Part shown: piece by piece, positions 1 to 9,420 of the stretch
Layout of the letters: each line of letters opens with the position of its first letter
Position numbering within the stretch: the first letter of the stretch is position 1
Assembly (NCBI GenBank): GCA_031292675.1
Contig: JARLGQ010000021.1
Span: 1-36,415 of the forward strand
DNA length: 36,415 nucleotides
Origin: Acidimicrobiales bacterium
Lineage (GTDB): Bacteria; Actinomycetota; Acidimicrobiia; Acidimicrobiales; UBA8190
Direction of reading: 5' to 3'
The notes under the pieces: generated by a model
What the model was told of the DNA's origin: nothing
Seen by the model: only the letters and a program-made list of their open reading frames with translations
The model's database searches: none
Position numbers and translations under genes: made by a program

Positions 1-902
1 AGCAGTCGACTGTGCAGGTAGAACACGTCCCCCGGGTATGCCTCGCGGCCCGGGGGCCTGCGGAGCAACAGCGACATCTGACGGTACGCCTCCGCCTGCT
101 TCGACAGGTCGTCGTAAACGATCAGGGCATGTTCACCGTTGTCCATCCAGTGCTGGCCGATGGCACACCCGGCGTAGGGGGCGATGTACTTGAAGGGGGC
201 GGGCTCCGACGCAGGCGCGCTCACCACGACGGTGTAGTCCATGGCCTGGTGGGCCTCGAGGGTCGCCACCGTCTGAGCCACCGACGACCCCTTCTGGCCG
301 ATGGCGACGTAGATGCACTTCACCCCCTGGCCCTTCTGGTTGAGGATCGTGTCGATGGCGACGGTGGTCTTTCCGGTCTTGCGGTCGCCGATGATCAGCT
401 CGCGCTGGCCACGGCCGATCGGGGTCATGGCGTCGATGGCCTTGATCCCCGTCTGCAGGGGCTCCTTCACCGGTTGCCGGGCCACGATGCCCGGTGCCTG
501 GACCTCGAGCCGGCGCGTCGCGGTGGCCCCGATCGGGCCCTTGCCGTCGATGGGCTCGCCCAGAGGGTTCACCACCCGGCCGAGCAGCCCGTCGCCCACG
601 GGCACCGACAGGATCCGCCCCGTCGCCCGGACCAGCTGCTCCTCCTCGATGTGGGCGTCACTGCCCAGCACGACGGCACCCACGGTGTCCTCGTCGAGGT
701 TGAGGGCAATCCCGAGCGTGCCGTCCTCGAATTCCAGCAGCTCGTTCACCGCCACCATGGGAAGCCCGCTGATGCGGGCGATGCCGTCCCCGACCTCGGT
801 GATGCGCCCCACCTGCTCGGCGGAGACCTCGGGCGTGTAATCGGTGACGTGCCGCTGTAGCGCGGCGGCGATCTCGTCGGCGTTGATGGTCAGCTCTGCC
901 AT
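1..902 (-). CDS. atpA: ATP synthase F1 subunit alpha (partial, C-terminus outside window)
   Basis: This is the N-terminal 300 residues of the alpha subunit of the F1 head, which carries the non-catalytic nucleotide sites and alternates with beta subunits in the ATP-making hexamer. Visible are the beta-barrel start ([11 protein letters not shown]), the P-loop GDRKTGKT at residues 172-179, and the following [12 protein letters not shown] and YVAIGQKGS segments typical of alpha. The gene runs off the left edge of the window, so roughly 200 residues are missing. Its ATG shares one base with the atpH stop (TGATG), so translation is probably coupled. Identification is secure; the truncation is a window effect and not a mutation. 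Confidence 0.98.
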   Translation of the reverse strand, partial: MAELTINADEIAAALQRHVTDYTPEVSAEQVGRITEVGDGIARISGLPMVAVNELLEFEDGTLGIALNLDEDTVGAVVLGSDAHIEEEQLVRATGRILSVPVGDGLLGRVVNPLGEPIDGKGPIGATATRRLEVQAPGIVARQPVKEPLQTGIKAIDAMTPIGRGQRELIIGDRKTGKTTVAIDTILNQKGQGVKCIYVAIGQKGSSVAQTVATLEAHQAMDYTVVVSAPASEPAPFKYIAPYAGCAIGQHWMDNGEHALIVYDDLSKQAEAYRQMSLLLRRPPGREAYPGDVFYLHSRL

Positions 903-1822
903 CAGGTCTGCGCTCCTCGCGTTGCCCCCTCGTGGCTGAGGAGGTGTTCTTCCATTTGGTCGAGACGGCGCTGCGCGCTGGCATCCACGAGCAGGTCGCC
1001 GATCTGGATCACCGCACCACCGAGAATGTCGGGTGCGGCCAGGATCTGCAGCTCCACCGGCCGGTGCGTGAGGTGCTCCAGCGCCTCGGCCAGGATGCGG
1101 TGTTCGTCATCGTCGATCGGGAGGCCGGTGTAGACCCGGGCCACTCGCCACCCTCTGGCGCGTGCCGCCTGTTCGACGAGCCAGTCCAGCGACGCGGCGA
1201 GGTCGCGCACGCGTCCTTGAATCGTGACGCGGATGAGCCGGAGCGTCGCCACCTGCACCTTCCCCTCGAGAAGGTCGTCCAGGATCTGCTCCCTGGTCGG
1301 GACGGGCAGCGTCGTGTCCGAGAGGACGCTGCGGAGCGAGGCGCTCGACTCGACGACGCGGGCGAAGCGGAACAGCTGGTCCTCGATCTCCTCGAGCTCG
1401 GAGGTCTCCGAGATCCCTTCGAAGACCGCGTCCGCATACCCGGCCATGAACTCGCGCCACGCCAACCGGCTCACGATCGGCTCCTCGGCACGCAGCTCTT
1501 CGGGGGGCAGGTCGTGCGTGTGGCGGGCGAGCTCGTAGAGCTCGTGGAGGACGGTGGGGAACTCCTCCACCCGCTCGGTCTCCACGGCCCTGAGCACGAT
1601 CCGGAGGGCGATGGGTTGCACACGCGACTCGAGCAGGTCCTGGAGAACGGCCCTTCGGGCTGCGGTCGGCACTCCGAAGTCGGTGAGGGTCACGGCGAGG
1701 GCGTTGGTGCGCGAGACGAGGTGTGCCACCGCGTTCAGGTCTTCGGCGATCTCGTCGCCGAGCGCGGTCCGGGCCACGTCGGCCAGGACCGCCGTCGTGT
1801 AGCCCCGAAGTGATTGGTGCAT
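902..1822 (-). CDS. atpH: ATP synthase F1 subunit delta
   Basis: Delta connects the top of the F1 head to the peripheral stalk. The 306-residue product is longer than the roughly 180 residues of E. coli delta but close to the long actinobacterial form. The C-terminal half shows the family signature: a [20 protein letters not shown] segment, then the [10 protein letters not shown] strand and the [23 protein letters not shown] terminus. The N-terminal part is a helical bundle. The start ATG lies 36 nt after atpF in an operon; only a weak purine-rich stretch (GAGAGAAG) precedes it, so a slightly different start remains possible. The end overlaps the atpA start by one base. Confidence 0.95.
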   Translation of the reverse strand: MHQSLRGYTTAVLADVARTALGDEIAEDLNAVAHLVSRTNALAVTLTDFGVPTAARRAVLQDLLESRVQPIALRIVLRAVETERVEEFPTVLHELYELARHTHDLPPEELRAEEPIVSRLAWREFMAGYADAVFEGISETSELEEIEDQLFRFARVVESSASLRSVLSDTTLPVPTREQILDDLLEGKVQVATLRLIRVTIQGRVRDLAASLDWLVEQAARARGWRVARVYTGLPIDDDEHRILAEALEHLTHRPVELQILAAPDILGGAVIQIGDLLVDASAQRRLDQMEEHLLSHEGATRGAQT

Positions 1823-1858
1823 GGCCGGCTTCTCTCTCGCCCGCTCAGCTCGGCCCGG

Positions 1859-2389
1859 TCAGCCCTGCGGACTGCTGGCGGTGGTGTCCACGGACCCGCG
1901 CAGCGCCGCCACGGCCTCGTCGATCAAGGCGCGATGGCTGGACGCGTCGATCTCGCGTGCGATCACCTGGCGGGCGACCGCGATCACCAGCGTCCCGACC
2001 TTCGAGCTGACCTCGTCCACGGCGCGCTGGCGTGCCGAGGCGATCTCTGCTTCCGCCCTGGCCACGAGACGCTCGTATTCGATGCGACCCCGCTCCTCGG
2101 CCTGGGCGGCTACCCGTTCCGCCGCCTTGTTGGCCTGGGCGATCATCTCGCGGGCCTGCCGGCGGGCTTCGTCGAGCGTCTCCTGGCGCTTCGCGTCGGC
2201 CTCCGCGGCCTCGACACGCGCTGTCTCGGCCGCGTCGAGGGCGGTGCGGATCTGCTCCTGGCGCTCCCCGAGCGCCTTGTTGAGCGGGGGCAGCACGACC
2301 TTCGCGACAAAGCCCAGCACGATCAGGAAGGCGACGACCTCGACGATGAGGGTCGCATTGGGGATCAGGAAGTTGCTACTCGCAATCAT
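1859..2389 (-). CDS. atpF: ATP synthase F0 subunit b
   Basis: Subunit b forms the peripheral stalk that holds F1 against the membrane. The 176-residue protein has one N-terminal membrane helix (about residues 12-33, rich in Val, Ile, Leu and Phe) followed by a long charged Ala/Glu/Arg helix expected to form a right-handed coiled coil, for example around EARRQAREMIAQANKAAERV. The C-terminus (IDEAVAALRGS) is the delta-binding end. An AGAGG sequence precedes the ATG. It is separated from atpE by 154 nt, an unusually wide gap in this otherwise tight operon. Only one b-type gene is visible between atpE and atpH. Confidence 0.96.
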   Translation of the reverse strand: MIASSNFLIPNATLIVEVVAFLIVLGFVAKVVLPPLNKALGERQEQIRTALDAAETARVEAAEADAKRQETLDEARRQAREMIAQANKAAERVAAQAEERGRIEYERLVARAEAEIASARQRAVDEVSSKVGTLVIAVARQVIAREIDASSHRALIDEAVAALRGSVDTTASSPQG

Positions 2390-2543
2390 GTCGGTTCTGC
2401 CTCTGTTCGGTTGTGGGTATCAGGCTCCCGGCACCGCCGGTCACCAGGCCCCGTCGTCGGCACGCGCCGGCAGGTCGGGACGAGCGGGCGCTCTGCCTCT
2501 GATCGGCGTTGGCCATCCTCACGGGACTCGTGCGCCCTCGGGC

Positions 2544-2816
2544 TCAGGGCCCGCCCTTCTTGTAGAGGGAGAACACGAAGAGCGCCGTGAAGGCGAGGTT
2601 GATGAAGTACATGGCCTCGACGAGTCCGACCGTCAAGAACATGATCGTGAACAGCCGACCCTGTGCTTCTGGCTGCCGGGCAACTCCGGCGATGGTCTGG
2701 CTGCCGGCGAGACCGTCGCCAATGGCGGCGCCGACCGCTCCGCCGCCCATCAGCAGACCCCCACCGACCATGGCGCCGGCGAGGCTGATCGCGTGGTCGA
2801 GCCCTGTGTCTGACAT
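2544..2816 (-). CDS. atpE: ATP synthase F0 subunit c (proteolipid ring)
   Basis: This 90-residue hairpin protein forms the rotating c ring in the membrane. The first helix carries the glycine-rich packing motif ([18 protein letters not shown]), the polar loop is RQPE (residues 47-50), and the second helix carries the proton-binding glutamate in VGLVEAMYF (Glu67). The start is set by a strong AAGGAG ribosome site seven bases before the ATG, the best in the operon, which fits the high copy number needed for the ring. No glutamine or threonine pattern typical of a sodium-binding c subunit is obvious, so proton coupling is likely, though that is an inference. Confidence 0.98.
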   Translation of the reverse strand: MSDTGLDHAISLAGAMVGGGLLMGGGAVGAAIGDGLAGSQTIAGVARQPEAQGRLFTIMFLTVGLVEAMYFINLAFTALFVFSLYKKGGP

Positions 2817-2872
2817 TGGTGATGCTCCTTTTGGTGTGTGTTGTCGCGAGATCGGTTGCCGAGCAGCCGCCG

Positions 2873-3631
2873 CTAGTGCGCGTCGCTCATGGCGGTGTCG
2901 AAGTAGAGGATCGTGAGGAGGGAGAAGATGAAGGCCTGGATGGCGCCGATGGCGAGGTCGAACACCTTCCACACCGGGTTGAGGATGACGGTAGCGATAT
3001 CGCCGATCGGCACGTGCGAGATGCTCCAGACCCCGAGCGCCGCGATCAGCGCCAGCATGAGGCCGCCCGACAGCAGGTTGCCGAAGAGACGAAGGGCCAG
3101 GGTGAGGGGCTTGGCGATCTCCTCCACGCCGTTGATGAAGATATTCACCAGGAAGAGCGCCTTCGGGAAGGGCTGTCCCACGTAGTGCTTGATGTAGCCG
3201 ACAAACCCCCGGGAGCGGATCGAGGCGATGTGCACGGGGATGATCACGATGAGCGCCAGCGCCAGGGTCACGTTGATGTCGCTGGTGGGCGTCCCGATCC
3301 ATTCGATCTCCGATCCGATGCCCAGGACGGAGAACCAGTTCGCCACCAGAATGAAGACGAACAACGCCACCGCCAGGGGGACGACCGCCGCGCCCCGGGG
3401 GCCGATGGTCCCCTCGACCTGCTTCTGGACCGCTTCGACACCCCACTCCCAGACGAGCTGCAGCTTCCCGGGCACGCCGCTGGTCGCTCTGGCCCGGAGG
3501 GTCAGGCCCATGGCCATGACGATCACCATGGCGGCGACGGTCGACCAGATGGTGTCGAGATCAAGCCCGTCACGCTGGACATGCGTGCCGACCTCGATGT
3601 TTGTGGCCAAGAAGTGCACCGATGCGATCAC
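2873..3631 (-). CDS. atpB: ATP synthase F0 subunit a
   Basis: Subunit a is the membrane stator that forms the two proton half-channels against the c ring. The 252-residue product has several hydrophobic segments, and the diagnostic penultimate-helix motif [12 protein letters not shown] contains the essential arginine (about Arg181). The C-terminal helix ends in [15 protein letters not shown]. Its ATG overlaps the stop of the upstream atpI-like gene by four bases (ATGA), suggesting coupled translation. Placement before atpE is the standard operon order. Confidence 0.98.
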   Translation of the reverse strand: MIASVHFLATNIEVGTHVQRDGLDLDTIWSTVAAMVIVMAMGLTLRARATSGVPGKLQLVWEWGVEAVQKQVEGTIGPRGAAVVPLAVALFVFILVANWFSVLGIGSEIEWIGTPTSDINVTLALALIVIIPVHIASIRSRGFVGYIKHYVGQPFPKALFLVNIFINGVEEIAKPLTLALRLFGNLLSGGLMLALIAALGVWSISHVPIGDIATVILNPVWKVFDLAIGAIQAFIFSLLTILYFDTAMSDAH

Positions 3632-4110
3632 GCGTCGTCCTCGTCGTCGGCGAAGGGTGTGCCCATCGACGTGTCACCCATGAGGGGGTGCCGCAGCATG
3701 GTCACGACGACGTTGGCGAGCAGGGCGAACTGGAACACGGCCAAGCCGACGAGCGTGCCGAAGCCGAGCGGGCGCACAAAGAACGTGATGGTCAGGGCGA
3801 TGACGCTGATGACCCCCAGCCGGCCCAGCGTGTTGAAGGCGAGCGGCCGACGTTTGTTCTCGTCCGGGGACGCCGCCGCCTTCACCGTGGCGCGCGAGAT
3901 CAGACGGAAATTGACGAGCGCCATGGCCAGTCCCAGGCACACCCCCAACCCCACCAGCGGATATCCGGCCACCACGCCGATGACCAGTGCGACCGCGCCC
4001 ACCCCGCATGCGACGAGGACCGTCCTCCGGGCCACGACGGAGATCTGGGGCAACGAGAACTGGGAGAACAGGTTGACCATCACAGCGGACCACCCGTCGG
4101 ATCCGGCCAC
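3628..4110 (-). CDS. atpI: AtpI-like membrane protein of the ATP synthase operon
   Basis: This is a 160-residue protein with about four predicted membrane helices (around residues 31-50, 55-72, 95-112 and 117-137) and an acidic C-terminus (ADDEDDA). It sits directly before atpB with a four-base overlap, the position of AtpI, which is thought to help c-ring assembly and in some species magnesium handling. Sequence conservation in this family is low, so the call leans on position and topology. The GTG at 4110 is the most upstream start; an ATG at 4080 (MVNLFSQFSL) is equally possible. Confidence 0.75.
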   Translation of the reverse strand: MAGSDGWSAVMVNLFSQFSLPQISVVARRTVLVACGVGAVALVIGVVAGYPLVGLGVCLGLAMALVNFRLISRATVKAAASPDENKRRPLAFNTLGRLGVISVIALTITFFVRPLGFGTLVGLAVFQFALLANVVVTMLRHPLMGDTSMGTPFADDEDDA

Positions 4111-4129
4111 GCCGACACCGGTGCCACCG

Positions 4130-4333
4130 CTACATGAGCCTGCGAATCTGTTTCACGGTGCTCCCGACGGCGGCAACGATGCCGAAGGCGAGGCCCAGCA
4201 AGGTGCCGACAGGACTGCTGTGCAACCACGCGTCGACGGCCAAGCCGATGCCCAGTCCACCGCCGATCATGAGCGCCGACGCCACGCCGATGGCCATGAG
4301 GTCGAAGGCCCTCGGGGGGGGCTTCTCCTCCAC
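4130..4333 (-). CDS. AtpZ/AtpI-type small membrane protein (ATPase_gene1 family)
   Basis: A 67-residue protein with two hydrophobic hairpin helices (about residues 12-30 and 40-57) separated by a short loop, ending in a basic KQIRRLM tail. This is the layout of the small first-gene product of many F-ATPase operons, which works with AtpI and has been linked to calcium and magnesium transport or to assembly. It begins the atp gene block, 205 nt after the wecA-like gene. The GTG start at 4333 is poorly supported by a ribosome site; an ATG at 4297 would trim 12 residues. A run of eight G bases lies inside the first codons at 4313-4320. Confidence 0.75.
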   Translation of the reverse strand: MEEKPPPRAFDLMAIGVASALMIGGGLGIGLAVDAWLHSSPVGTLLGLAFGIVAAVGSTVKQIRRLM

Positions 4334-4538
4334 GTCCTCTCGCTTGGCGCGCGTCGGTCAGAGGGCAGGTGCCGTGCATCGCCTGGGCTGGCCTGAGATC
4401 ACTCGGCGTGCCCGGCGCTCGCACCGACTGCAACCACGACCGGAGTCTGTTCATCGACACCGACTGGGAGCGGGAAGCGCACAGCACAATCTTCGCATCC
4501 GCCCCTCGTGCGCGGCAAAACGAGGCCCTCTGCGGCGA

Positions 4539-5900
4539 TTATTTGCTCTCTGCAAGGGATCCGGGGACCACCGGCGGCACCTCACCCAGGAGCGCGGCCT
4601 GCACCGCCGGCGCCGGTGCAGGCGATTCGTCGGCTTCGCCCGGGCCCGTCCCGGTGCCCTCGGCGCCGTCCCCCGATGCGGTCCCCGATCCGGCACGGAC
4701 GGCGTCCTGTCCGGCGTTCGCCTCCTGCCTCTCCGACTGCGCCTGCCCGGGCACACCCACGCTGTTGCCGTTCATGGTGACCGTGCCGTTGACGGTGCCG
4801 TTCATCGTGTCCTTGCGCAGACCCGGATGGAACAGGGTGTAGAGCGCGAGCCCGAGGACGATCACACCGAACAGGATGACGGCGTTGGCGCGCTGGTAGA
4901 AGAGCGGGAACAGCAAGAACGCCGAGAGCACCGCCGTCCACGCCCACAGGATGGCGACGGTGCGCCTCGGGCCGTGGCCCAGGCGCAGGAGTCGGTGGTG
5001 TACATGGCTCATGTCCCGGGTGTGGAATCCCGTGCCCTTGGCCGTGCGTCGGATGAACGCGAACGCCATGTCGGCGATGGGCACACCCAGGATGAAGACC
5101 GGGATGAAGAGCGGCGCGAAGAAGAAGTAGGTCTGCCCGCTGACGTCGGGCGTCCGCCCGCCGATGAGCATGGTCGATGCCGCCAGGAGGAGGCCCAGGA
5201 ACAGCGCACCGGCGTCTCCCATGAAGGCACGGGCCGGATGCAGGTTGTGGGGCAGGAACCCGATGCACACCCCGAATGCCACCACCGCGATGAGCGGGCC
5301 GAGATTGTCCGAGGGGAGATACCCCAGGGTCATCAGGCGCAGGCCGTAGATGGCGAGGGCGCCCGAGGCGATGGCCACGATCCCTGTGGCCAGCCCGTCG
5401 AGGCCGTCGATGAGGTTCACGGCGTTGGTGATCACGATCACCCACAACGCCGTGAGGAGCGGCGTGACGTCCGGAGAGAGGACGAAGAAGCCCACGAAGG
5501 GGACCTTGAACTGGAACATCGTCACGCCCAGGAAGACGAGCACCATGGCGGCGAGGACCTGCCCGGCCACCTTGGCGGGGGCCGACATCTCCCGGAGGTC
5601 GTCGATGAACCCCACCACGAAGATGACGGCCGCGCCGAGCACCAGGCCGAGGGGCTCGGACGATCCCGCGAACAACCCGTGGAGCTGACCCAGCCGCGAA
5701 GCGACCACGACGGCCACCAGGAAGGCCAGGAACATGGCGATGCCACCGCCGTACGGGGTCACGCGGGCGTGGACACGCAGGTCGTCGGGCTCCACCACGA
5801 AGTGGGCGCGCATGGCGAGACGGCGGATCGGGAACATCGCCACGAAGGTCCCGACGGCGGCGACCACCGCCACCACCACGTACGCCCCGAGAGGGGGCAC
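4539..5900 (-). CDS. wecA: Undecaprenyl-phosphate N-acetylhexosamine-1-phosphate transferase (WecA/TagO/Rfe type)
   Basis: An integral membrane enzyme that moves a sugar-1-phosphate from a UDP-sugar to a polyprenyl phosphate, starting a cell-envelope glycan. Motifs of the PNPT family are in order: FVVGFIDDLREM (DD metal site), NAVNLIDGLDGLA, FMGDAGALFLG and the WecA/TagO-type MSHVHHRLLRLG. About eleven hydrophobic segments occupy residues 1-355. The position just before the atp genes matches mycobacterial rfe (Rv1302), which starts arabinogalactan linker synthesis. It is unusual in having about 95 extra C-terminal residues without membrane helices, starting with an Asn-Gly-Thr repeat (NGTVNGTVTMNGN) and then Gly/Ala/Glu-rich. 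The start GTG lies four bases after glyA. Confidence 0.93.
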   Translation of the reverse strand: MPPLGAYVVVAVVAAVGTFVAMFPIRRLAMRAHFVVEPDDLRVHARVTPYGGGIAMFLAFLVAVVVASRLGQLHGLFAGSSEPLGLVLGAAVIFVVGFIDDLREMSAPAKVAGQVLAAMVLVFLGVTMFQFKVPFVGFFVLSPDVTPLLTALWVIVITNAVNLIDGLDGLATGIVAIASGALAIYGLRLMTLGYLPSDNLGPLIAVVAFGVCIGFLPHNLHPARAFMGDAGALFLGLLLAASTMLIGGRTPDVSGQTYFFFAPLFIPVFILGVPIADMAFAFIRRTAKGTGFHTRDMSHVHHRLLRLGHGPRRTVAILWAWTAVLSAFLLFPLFYQRANAVILFGVIVLGLALYTLFHPGLRKDTMNGTVNGTVTMNGNSVGVPGQAQSERQEANAGQDAVRAGSGTASGDGAEGTGTGPGEADESPAPAPAVQAALLGEVPPVVPGSLAESK

Positions 5901-5904
5901 GGCC

Positions 5905-7254
5905 TCAGCCGCCTCCGGCCGGGCTGGACACCGGCGGGCCCGTGACGAGCTGCGGGTAGGGCGGGAACCCGCCGCACAAGTCGAGGACGTCGCTCCTCAC
6001 CTCGCGCAGGACGGCTTCGTTGGCACGGTGGCGCAAGGCCCGGCCGATCAGCCCTGCGATGCGGGCCATCTCCGGGGTTCCCATGCCCGTCGTCGTCTGG
6101 GCCGCGCTGCCGAGGCGGAGCCCCGAGGTGACGAAGGGTGGGCGGGGGTCGTCCGGAATGGTGTTGCGGTTGAGGGTGATCCCGGCACGGTCGAGCACTT
6201 CCTGCGCCTGCTTGCCGGTGAGCTCGGCGTCGAAGGGTCGAAGGTCGATGAGGATCAGGTGGTTGTCGGTCCCCCCCGACACGAGCCGGAACCCCTCGGC
6301 CGCCAAGGCGCGGGCGAGGGACTGCGCGTTGGCCACCACCCTGGCCGCGTAGTCGCGGAACGACGGCAGCGACGCCTCTCGGAACGCCACCGCCTTGGCC
6401 GCCACGACGTGCTCGAGCGGACCGCCCTGCAGCCCCGGGAAGACGGCGGAGTCGATCGCCTTGGCGAGGTCCTGGCCGCACAGGATCGCCCCGCCCCGAG
6501 GGCCGCGCAGCGTCTTGTGCGTGGTGAGTGTCACCACGTCGGCGATGCCGACGGGATTGGGGTGGGCTCCACCGGCCACGAGCCCTGCGGGATGGGCGAT
6601 GTCGAACATCAGCCGGGCACCGACGGCGTCGGCGATCTCCCGGAACGGCCGGGCGTCGATGACGCGGGGGTAGGCGGTGGCGCCCGCCACGATCAGCTTG
6701 GGACGCTCCCGCTTGGCGACGTCGGCCACCTCGTCGAAGTCGATGGTCTCCCCCGGCGCCTCGGGATCGGCCGACGCCGGTGACACCCCGTAGGCCACGA
6801 AGCGCCAGATCTTGCTCGTGATGCTGGCGGGCGAGCCGTGGGTGAGATGTCCGCCGTGGTCGAGGCTCATGGCGAGGACGGTGTCCCCCGGCTCGAGCAG
6901 CGCCTGGTACACCGCCAGGTTCGCGGTGGCCCCGGCGTGGGGCTGGACGTTGGCGTGCTCGGCTCCGAACAGGGACGTGGCCCGGTCCCGGGCCAGGTTC
7001 TCCACTTCGTCGATGACCTGGTTCCCGCCGTAGTAGCGGCGCCCCGGGTATCCCTCGGAGTACTTGTTGGTGAGCACGGACCCCGAGGCCGCCAACACGG
7101 CCGGGGAGGTGAAGTTCTCCGACGCGATCAGCTGCAGCGTCGTCGACTGCCGGTCGATCTCGGCACCGAGCAACGCCACGAGCTCAGGGTCGTCGGCGAG
7201 CCACTCGTCGAAGGGGGACCACGCCCGGCCGGAGCCGGCGCTCACTTCGGTCAT
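5905..7254 (-). CDS. glyA: Serine hydroxymethyltransferase
   Basis: A PLP enzyme that converts serine and tetrahydrofolate to glycine and methylene-tetrahydrofolate. Clear motifs are [11 protein letters not shown], the [14 protein letters not shown] segment, and the cofactor lysine in [12 protein letters not shown] (about Lys247). The usual DMAHIAGL is here [12 protein letters not shown], a small variation. The ATG at 7254 (MTEVSAG) is chosen because GAGAGGA lies at suitable spacing; an ATG at 7287 would add 11 residues but lacks a convincing site. The wecA-like gene follows after four bases, so the two are probably cotranscribed. Confidence 0.97.
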   Translation of the reverse strand: MTEVSAGSGRAWSPFDEWLADDPELVALLGAEIDRQSTTLQLIASENFTSPAVLAASGSVLTNKYSEGYPGRRYYGGNQVIDEVENLARDRATSLFGAEHANVQPHAGATANLAVYQALLEPGDTVLAMSLDHGGHLTHGSPASITSKIWRFVAYGVSPASADPEAPGETIDFDEVADVAKRERPKLIVAGATAYPRVIDARPFREIADAVGARLMFDIAHPAGLVAGGAHPNPVGIADVVTLTTHKTLRGPRGGAILCGQDLAKAIDSAVFPGLQGGPLEHVVAAKAVAFREASLPSFRDYAARVVANAQSLARALAAEGFRLVSGGTDNHLILIDLRPFDAELTGKQAQEVLDRAGITLNRNTIPDDPRPPFVTSGLRLGSAAQTTTGMGTPEMARIAGLIGRALRHRANEAVLREVRSDVLDLCGGFPPYPQLVTGPPVSSPAGGG

Positions 7255-7344
7255 CTCTGTCCTCTCTGGCTGTGCCCGAGGGGTCATGGCCCTGCTCGGT
7301 GGTGTCTCGCTCTGTGAAGCAGGTACGTCGGCCGGTCGGGGCGC

Positions 7345-7785
7345 TCAGCGCGCCTCGAGGACGGCGATCTCCCGGATGCGCTGGTCGTGTCGGCCCCCGT
7401 CCGGCGCTGTCGACAGGAACGTGTCGACGGCGTCCTTGGCGACCTCGAACCCGACCATCCGGCCGCCCATGCACACCACGTTGGCGTGGTTGTGGGCACG
7501 GGCGAGGCGGGCCGTGGTGACGTCGTGGACCAGTGCGGCCCGTATCCCTGGGATCTTGTTGGCGGCGATGGAGATGCCGATCCCCGTCCCGCACGCACAC
7601 AGACCCAGCTCGGCCCGCCCTTCGGACACGGCGCGGCCCACCGCCGCCCCGAATTCCGGGTAGTCGACCGGAGCCTCCGAGTGCGTTCCCAGGTCGTCGA
7701 CGTCGTGTCCCGACGTAGCGAGGTGGGCGGCGAGGAACTCCTTCAGGCGGTAGCCGGCGTGGTCGGAGCCGACCGCGATGCGCAT
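7345..7785 (-). CDS. rpiB: Ribose-5-phosphate isomerase B
   Basis: Interconverts ribose 5-phosphate and ribulose 5-phosphate in the non-oxidative pentose phosphate pathway. The family signatures are GSDHAGYRLK near the start, the active-site cysteine in the CACGTGIGISIAANK segment, and HNHANVVCMGGRMVG. From the ATG at 7785 (MRIAVGSDHAG) the product has 146 residues, normal for RpiB; a GTG 21 bases upstream would add seven residues. It lies 90 nt before glyA on the same strand and is divergent from the thiolase-like gene, so 7786-7853 must hold any promoters for both. Confidence 0.96.
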   Translation of the reverse strand: MRIAVGSDHAGYRLKEFLAAHLATSGHDVDDLGTHSEAPVDYPEFGAAVGRAVSEGRAELGLCACGTGIGISIAANKIPGIRAALVHDVTTARLARAHNHANVVCMGGRMVGFEVAKDAVDTFLSTAPDGGRHDQRIREIAVLEAR

Positions 7786-7853
7786 GGGCGAAGCATACCG
7801 AGGCACTCCCGCCGCCCCGGGGGCACGCTGGGCCTGAAGGTACTCTCGGCGCC

Positions 7854-9374
7854 GTGGCCCTCGACCCTCGGACGCCGGTGCTGGTGGGGGTGGGACAGGT
7901 CACAAAGAGGCCCGAACCCGACGTCCCGGTGACCGGGCGCCCCGAACCGGTCGAGCTCATGGCTCGGGCCCTGCGCGCCGCCGGCGAAGACAGCGGGTCC
8001 GCCGACGGAGGCCGGCGGCTCCTGGAACGGGCCCAGTCCCTGCGGGTCATGGTGCCCCTGAGCTGGCGATACGTGAACCCTGGCCTGCTCGTGTCCGAGC
8101 GCCTGGGCATCACCCCCCGGGAGCTGGCGCTCACGGTGATCGGGGGGAACAACCCGCAGACGGTGGTGAACCGCACGGCGCTCCAGATCGCCGCCGGGGA
8201 GCTCGAGGTGGCTCTGGTCAGCGGAGCCGAGTGCATGTACACGCGCCTGTCGGCCCGGCGCGACCCCGAGCGCCCCGTCCTGGGGTGGACGACACAGGCC
8301 GACGACACCCCACCCCCGGTGATGCTCGGCACCGACCGTGCCCCGGTGACCGACGTCGAGGCAGCCCGGGGCCTCGACCGACCTGTCCGGGTCTTCCCCC
8401 TGTTCGAGAACGCCTTGCGGTTCGCCGCGAGCGAGACCGTCGAAGAGCACCAGCGCAGGGTGTCGGATCTGTGGGCTCGTTTCTCGTCGGTGGCGGCGAC
8501 GAACCCCTATGCATGGTCCCGTCAGGTCAGGACGGCGGACGAGGTGCGCTCGACGGGACCGTCCAACCGCATGGTGTCGTTCCCGTACCCGAAGCTGATG
8601 AACGCCAACGACCGCGTCGACCAGGGGGCCGGATTCATCTTGTGCTCGGTGGGCGCGGCGCGTGACGCCGGGGTACCCCGAGACCGATGGGTCTTTCCCG
8701 TCGCGGGCGCAGATGCCCATGATCACTGGCTCCTCTCGCACCGCCAGGACCTGCGATCGTCACCCGCCATCCGGATCGCGGGAAACCGGCTCCTGTCGGT
8801 CGCCGGAGCCGGGATCGACGACATCGCCCACGTGGACCTGTACTCGTGCTTCCCGTGTGCCGTGCAGATCGCCGCGCGCGAGCTGGGCCTTCCCCTCGAC
8901 GACCCCGGCCGGCCGCTCACGGTCACCGGTGGGCTCGGGTTCGCGGGTGGCCCCGGCAACAATTACGTGAGTCACTCCATCGCCTCGATGGCCCAACGCC
9001 TGCGCGCCGACCCCGGGGCGCTGGGCCTTGTCACCGGACTGGGCTGGTACAGCACGAAGCACGCCATCGGGTTGTGGTCGACCTCGCCACCCGCGGAGGG
9101 GTTCCGCCATGTCTGCCCCCAGGACGCCGTGGACAGCCTTCCCCGACGCACTCCCGCTCCGGAGTACGAGGGGGACGCCACCATCGAGACCTACACCGTC
9201 GTCCACGACCGCGACGGTGCGCCCCAGCTCGCCATCTTGGCCGTGCTGACCGGGGACCAACACCGGGCATGGGGCAACATCTCCGAGCGCGACGACATGC
9301 TGGGCCTGATGGAAGGTGAGGGTTGCGGTCGGAAGGTCCGCCTTGCCGCCGACGGTGGAGCCCGGCTCCGGTGA
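7854..9374 (+). CDS. Thiolase-fold protein (acetyl-CoA acetyltransferase-like, SCP-x-related)
   Basis: A 506-residue protein of the thiolase superfamily resembling long actinobacterial acetyl-CoA acetyltransferase-like proteins. The N-terminus (TPVLVGVGQVTKR) and the central LVSGAECMYTR strand are thiolase-like. The C-terminal half has VDLYSCFPCAVQIA and GGLGFAGGPGNNYVSHS, corresponding to the second catalytic region. At the site where biosynthetic and degradative thiolases have the acylated cysteine (the NxxCxSG region) this protein reads GNNPQTVVNRTALQ, with no cysteine. It is therefore not safe to assign classical thiolysis. It is the only plus-strand gene in the argS-atp block, begins with GTG, and has no obvious partner genes. 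Confidence 0.85.
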   Translation: MALDPRTPVLVGVGQVTKRPEPDVPVTGRPEPVELMARALRAAGEDSGSADGGRRLLERAQSLRVMVPLSWRYVNPGLLVSERLGITPRELALTVIGGNNPQTVVNRTALQIAAGELEVALVSGAECMYTRLSARRDPERPVLGWTTQADDTPPPVMLGTDRAPVTDVEAARGLDRPVRVFPLFENALRFAASETVEEHQRRVSDLWARFSSVAATNPYAWSRQVRTADEVRSTGPSNRMVSFPYPKLMNANDRVDQGAGFILCSVGAARDAGVPRDRWVFPVAGADAHDHWLLSHRQDLRSSPAIRIAGNRLLSVAGAGIDDIAHVDLYSCFPCAVQIAARELGLPLDDPGRPLTVTGGLGFAGGPGNNYVSHSIASMAQRLRADPGALGLVTGLGWYSTKHAIGLWSTSPPAEGFRHVCPQDAVDSLPRRTPAPEYEGDATIETYTVVHDRDGAPQLAILAVLTGDQHRAWGNISERDDMLGLMEGEGCGRKVRLAADGGARLR

Positions 9375-9376
9375 GC

Positions 9377-9400
9377 GCCCGAGAGGAAGCCCGAGAGGAA
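9377..9400. repeat. 12-bp tandem direct repeat, two copies
   Basis: The sequence GCCCGAGAGGAA occurs twice back to back immediately after the thiolase-like stop codon. It lies in the 72-nt convergent gap with the epoxide-hydrolase-like gene. No function is evident; it may be a simple duplication. Confidence 0.7.
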
Positions 9401-9420
9401 TGGTCTCGTCCCCGCCCTCG

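Noticed and set aside
2816-4396. A 526-codon plus-strand frame opposite atpB and atpI
   Set aside because: Antisense to well-identified ATP synthase genes and composed of charged low-complexity sequence.
4134-5945. A 603-codon open frame on the plus strand opposite the wecA-like gene
   Set aside because: The opposite strand encodes a protein with all PNPT-family motifs, while this frame gives only Arg/His/Asp/Gly-rich sequence without any family signal. Long antisense frames are expected in GC-rich DNA.
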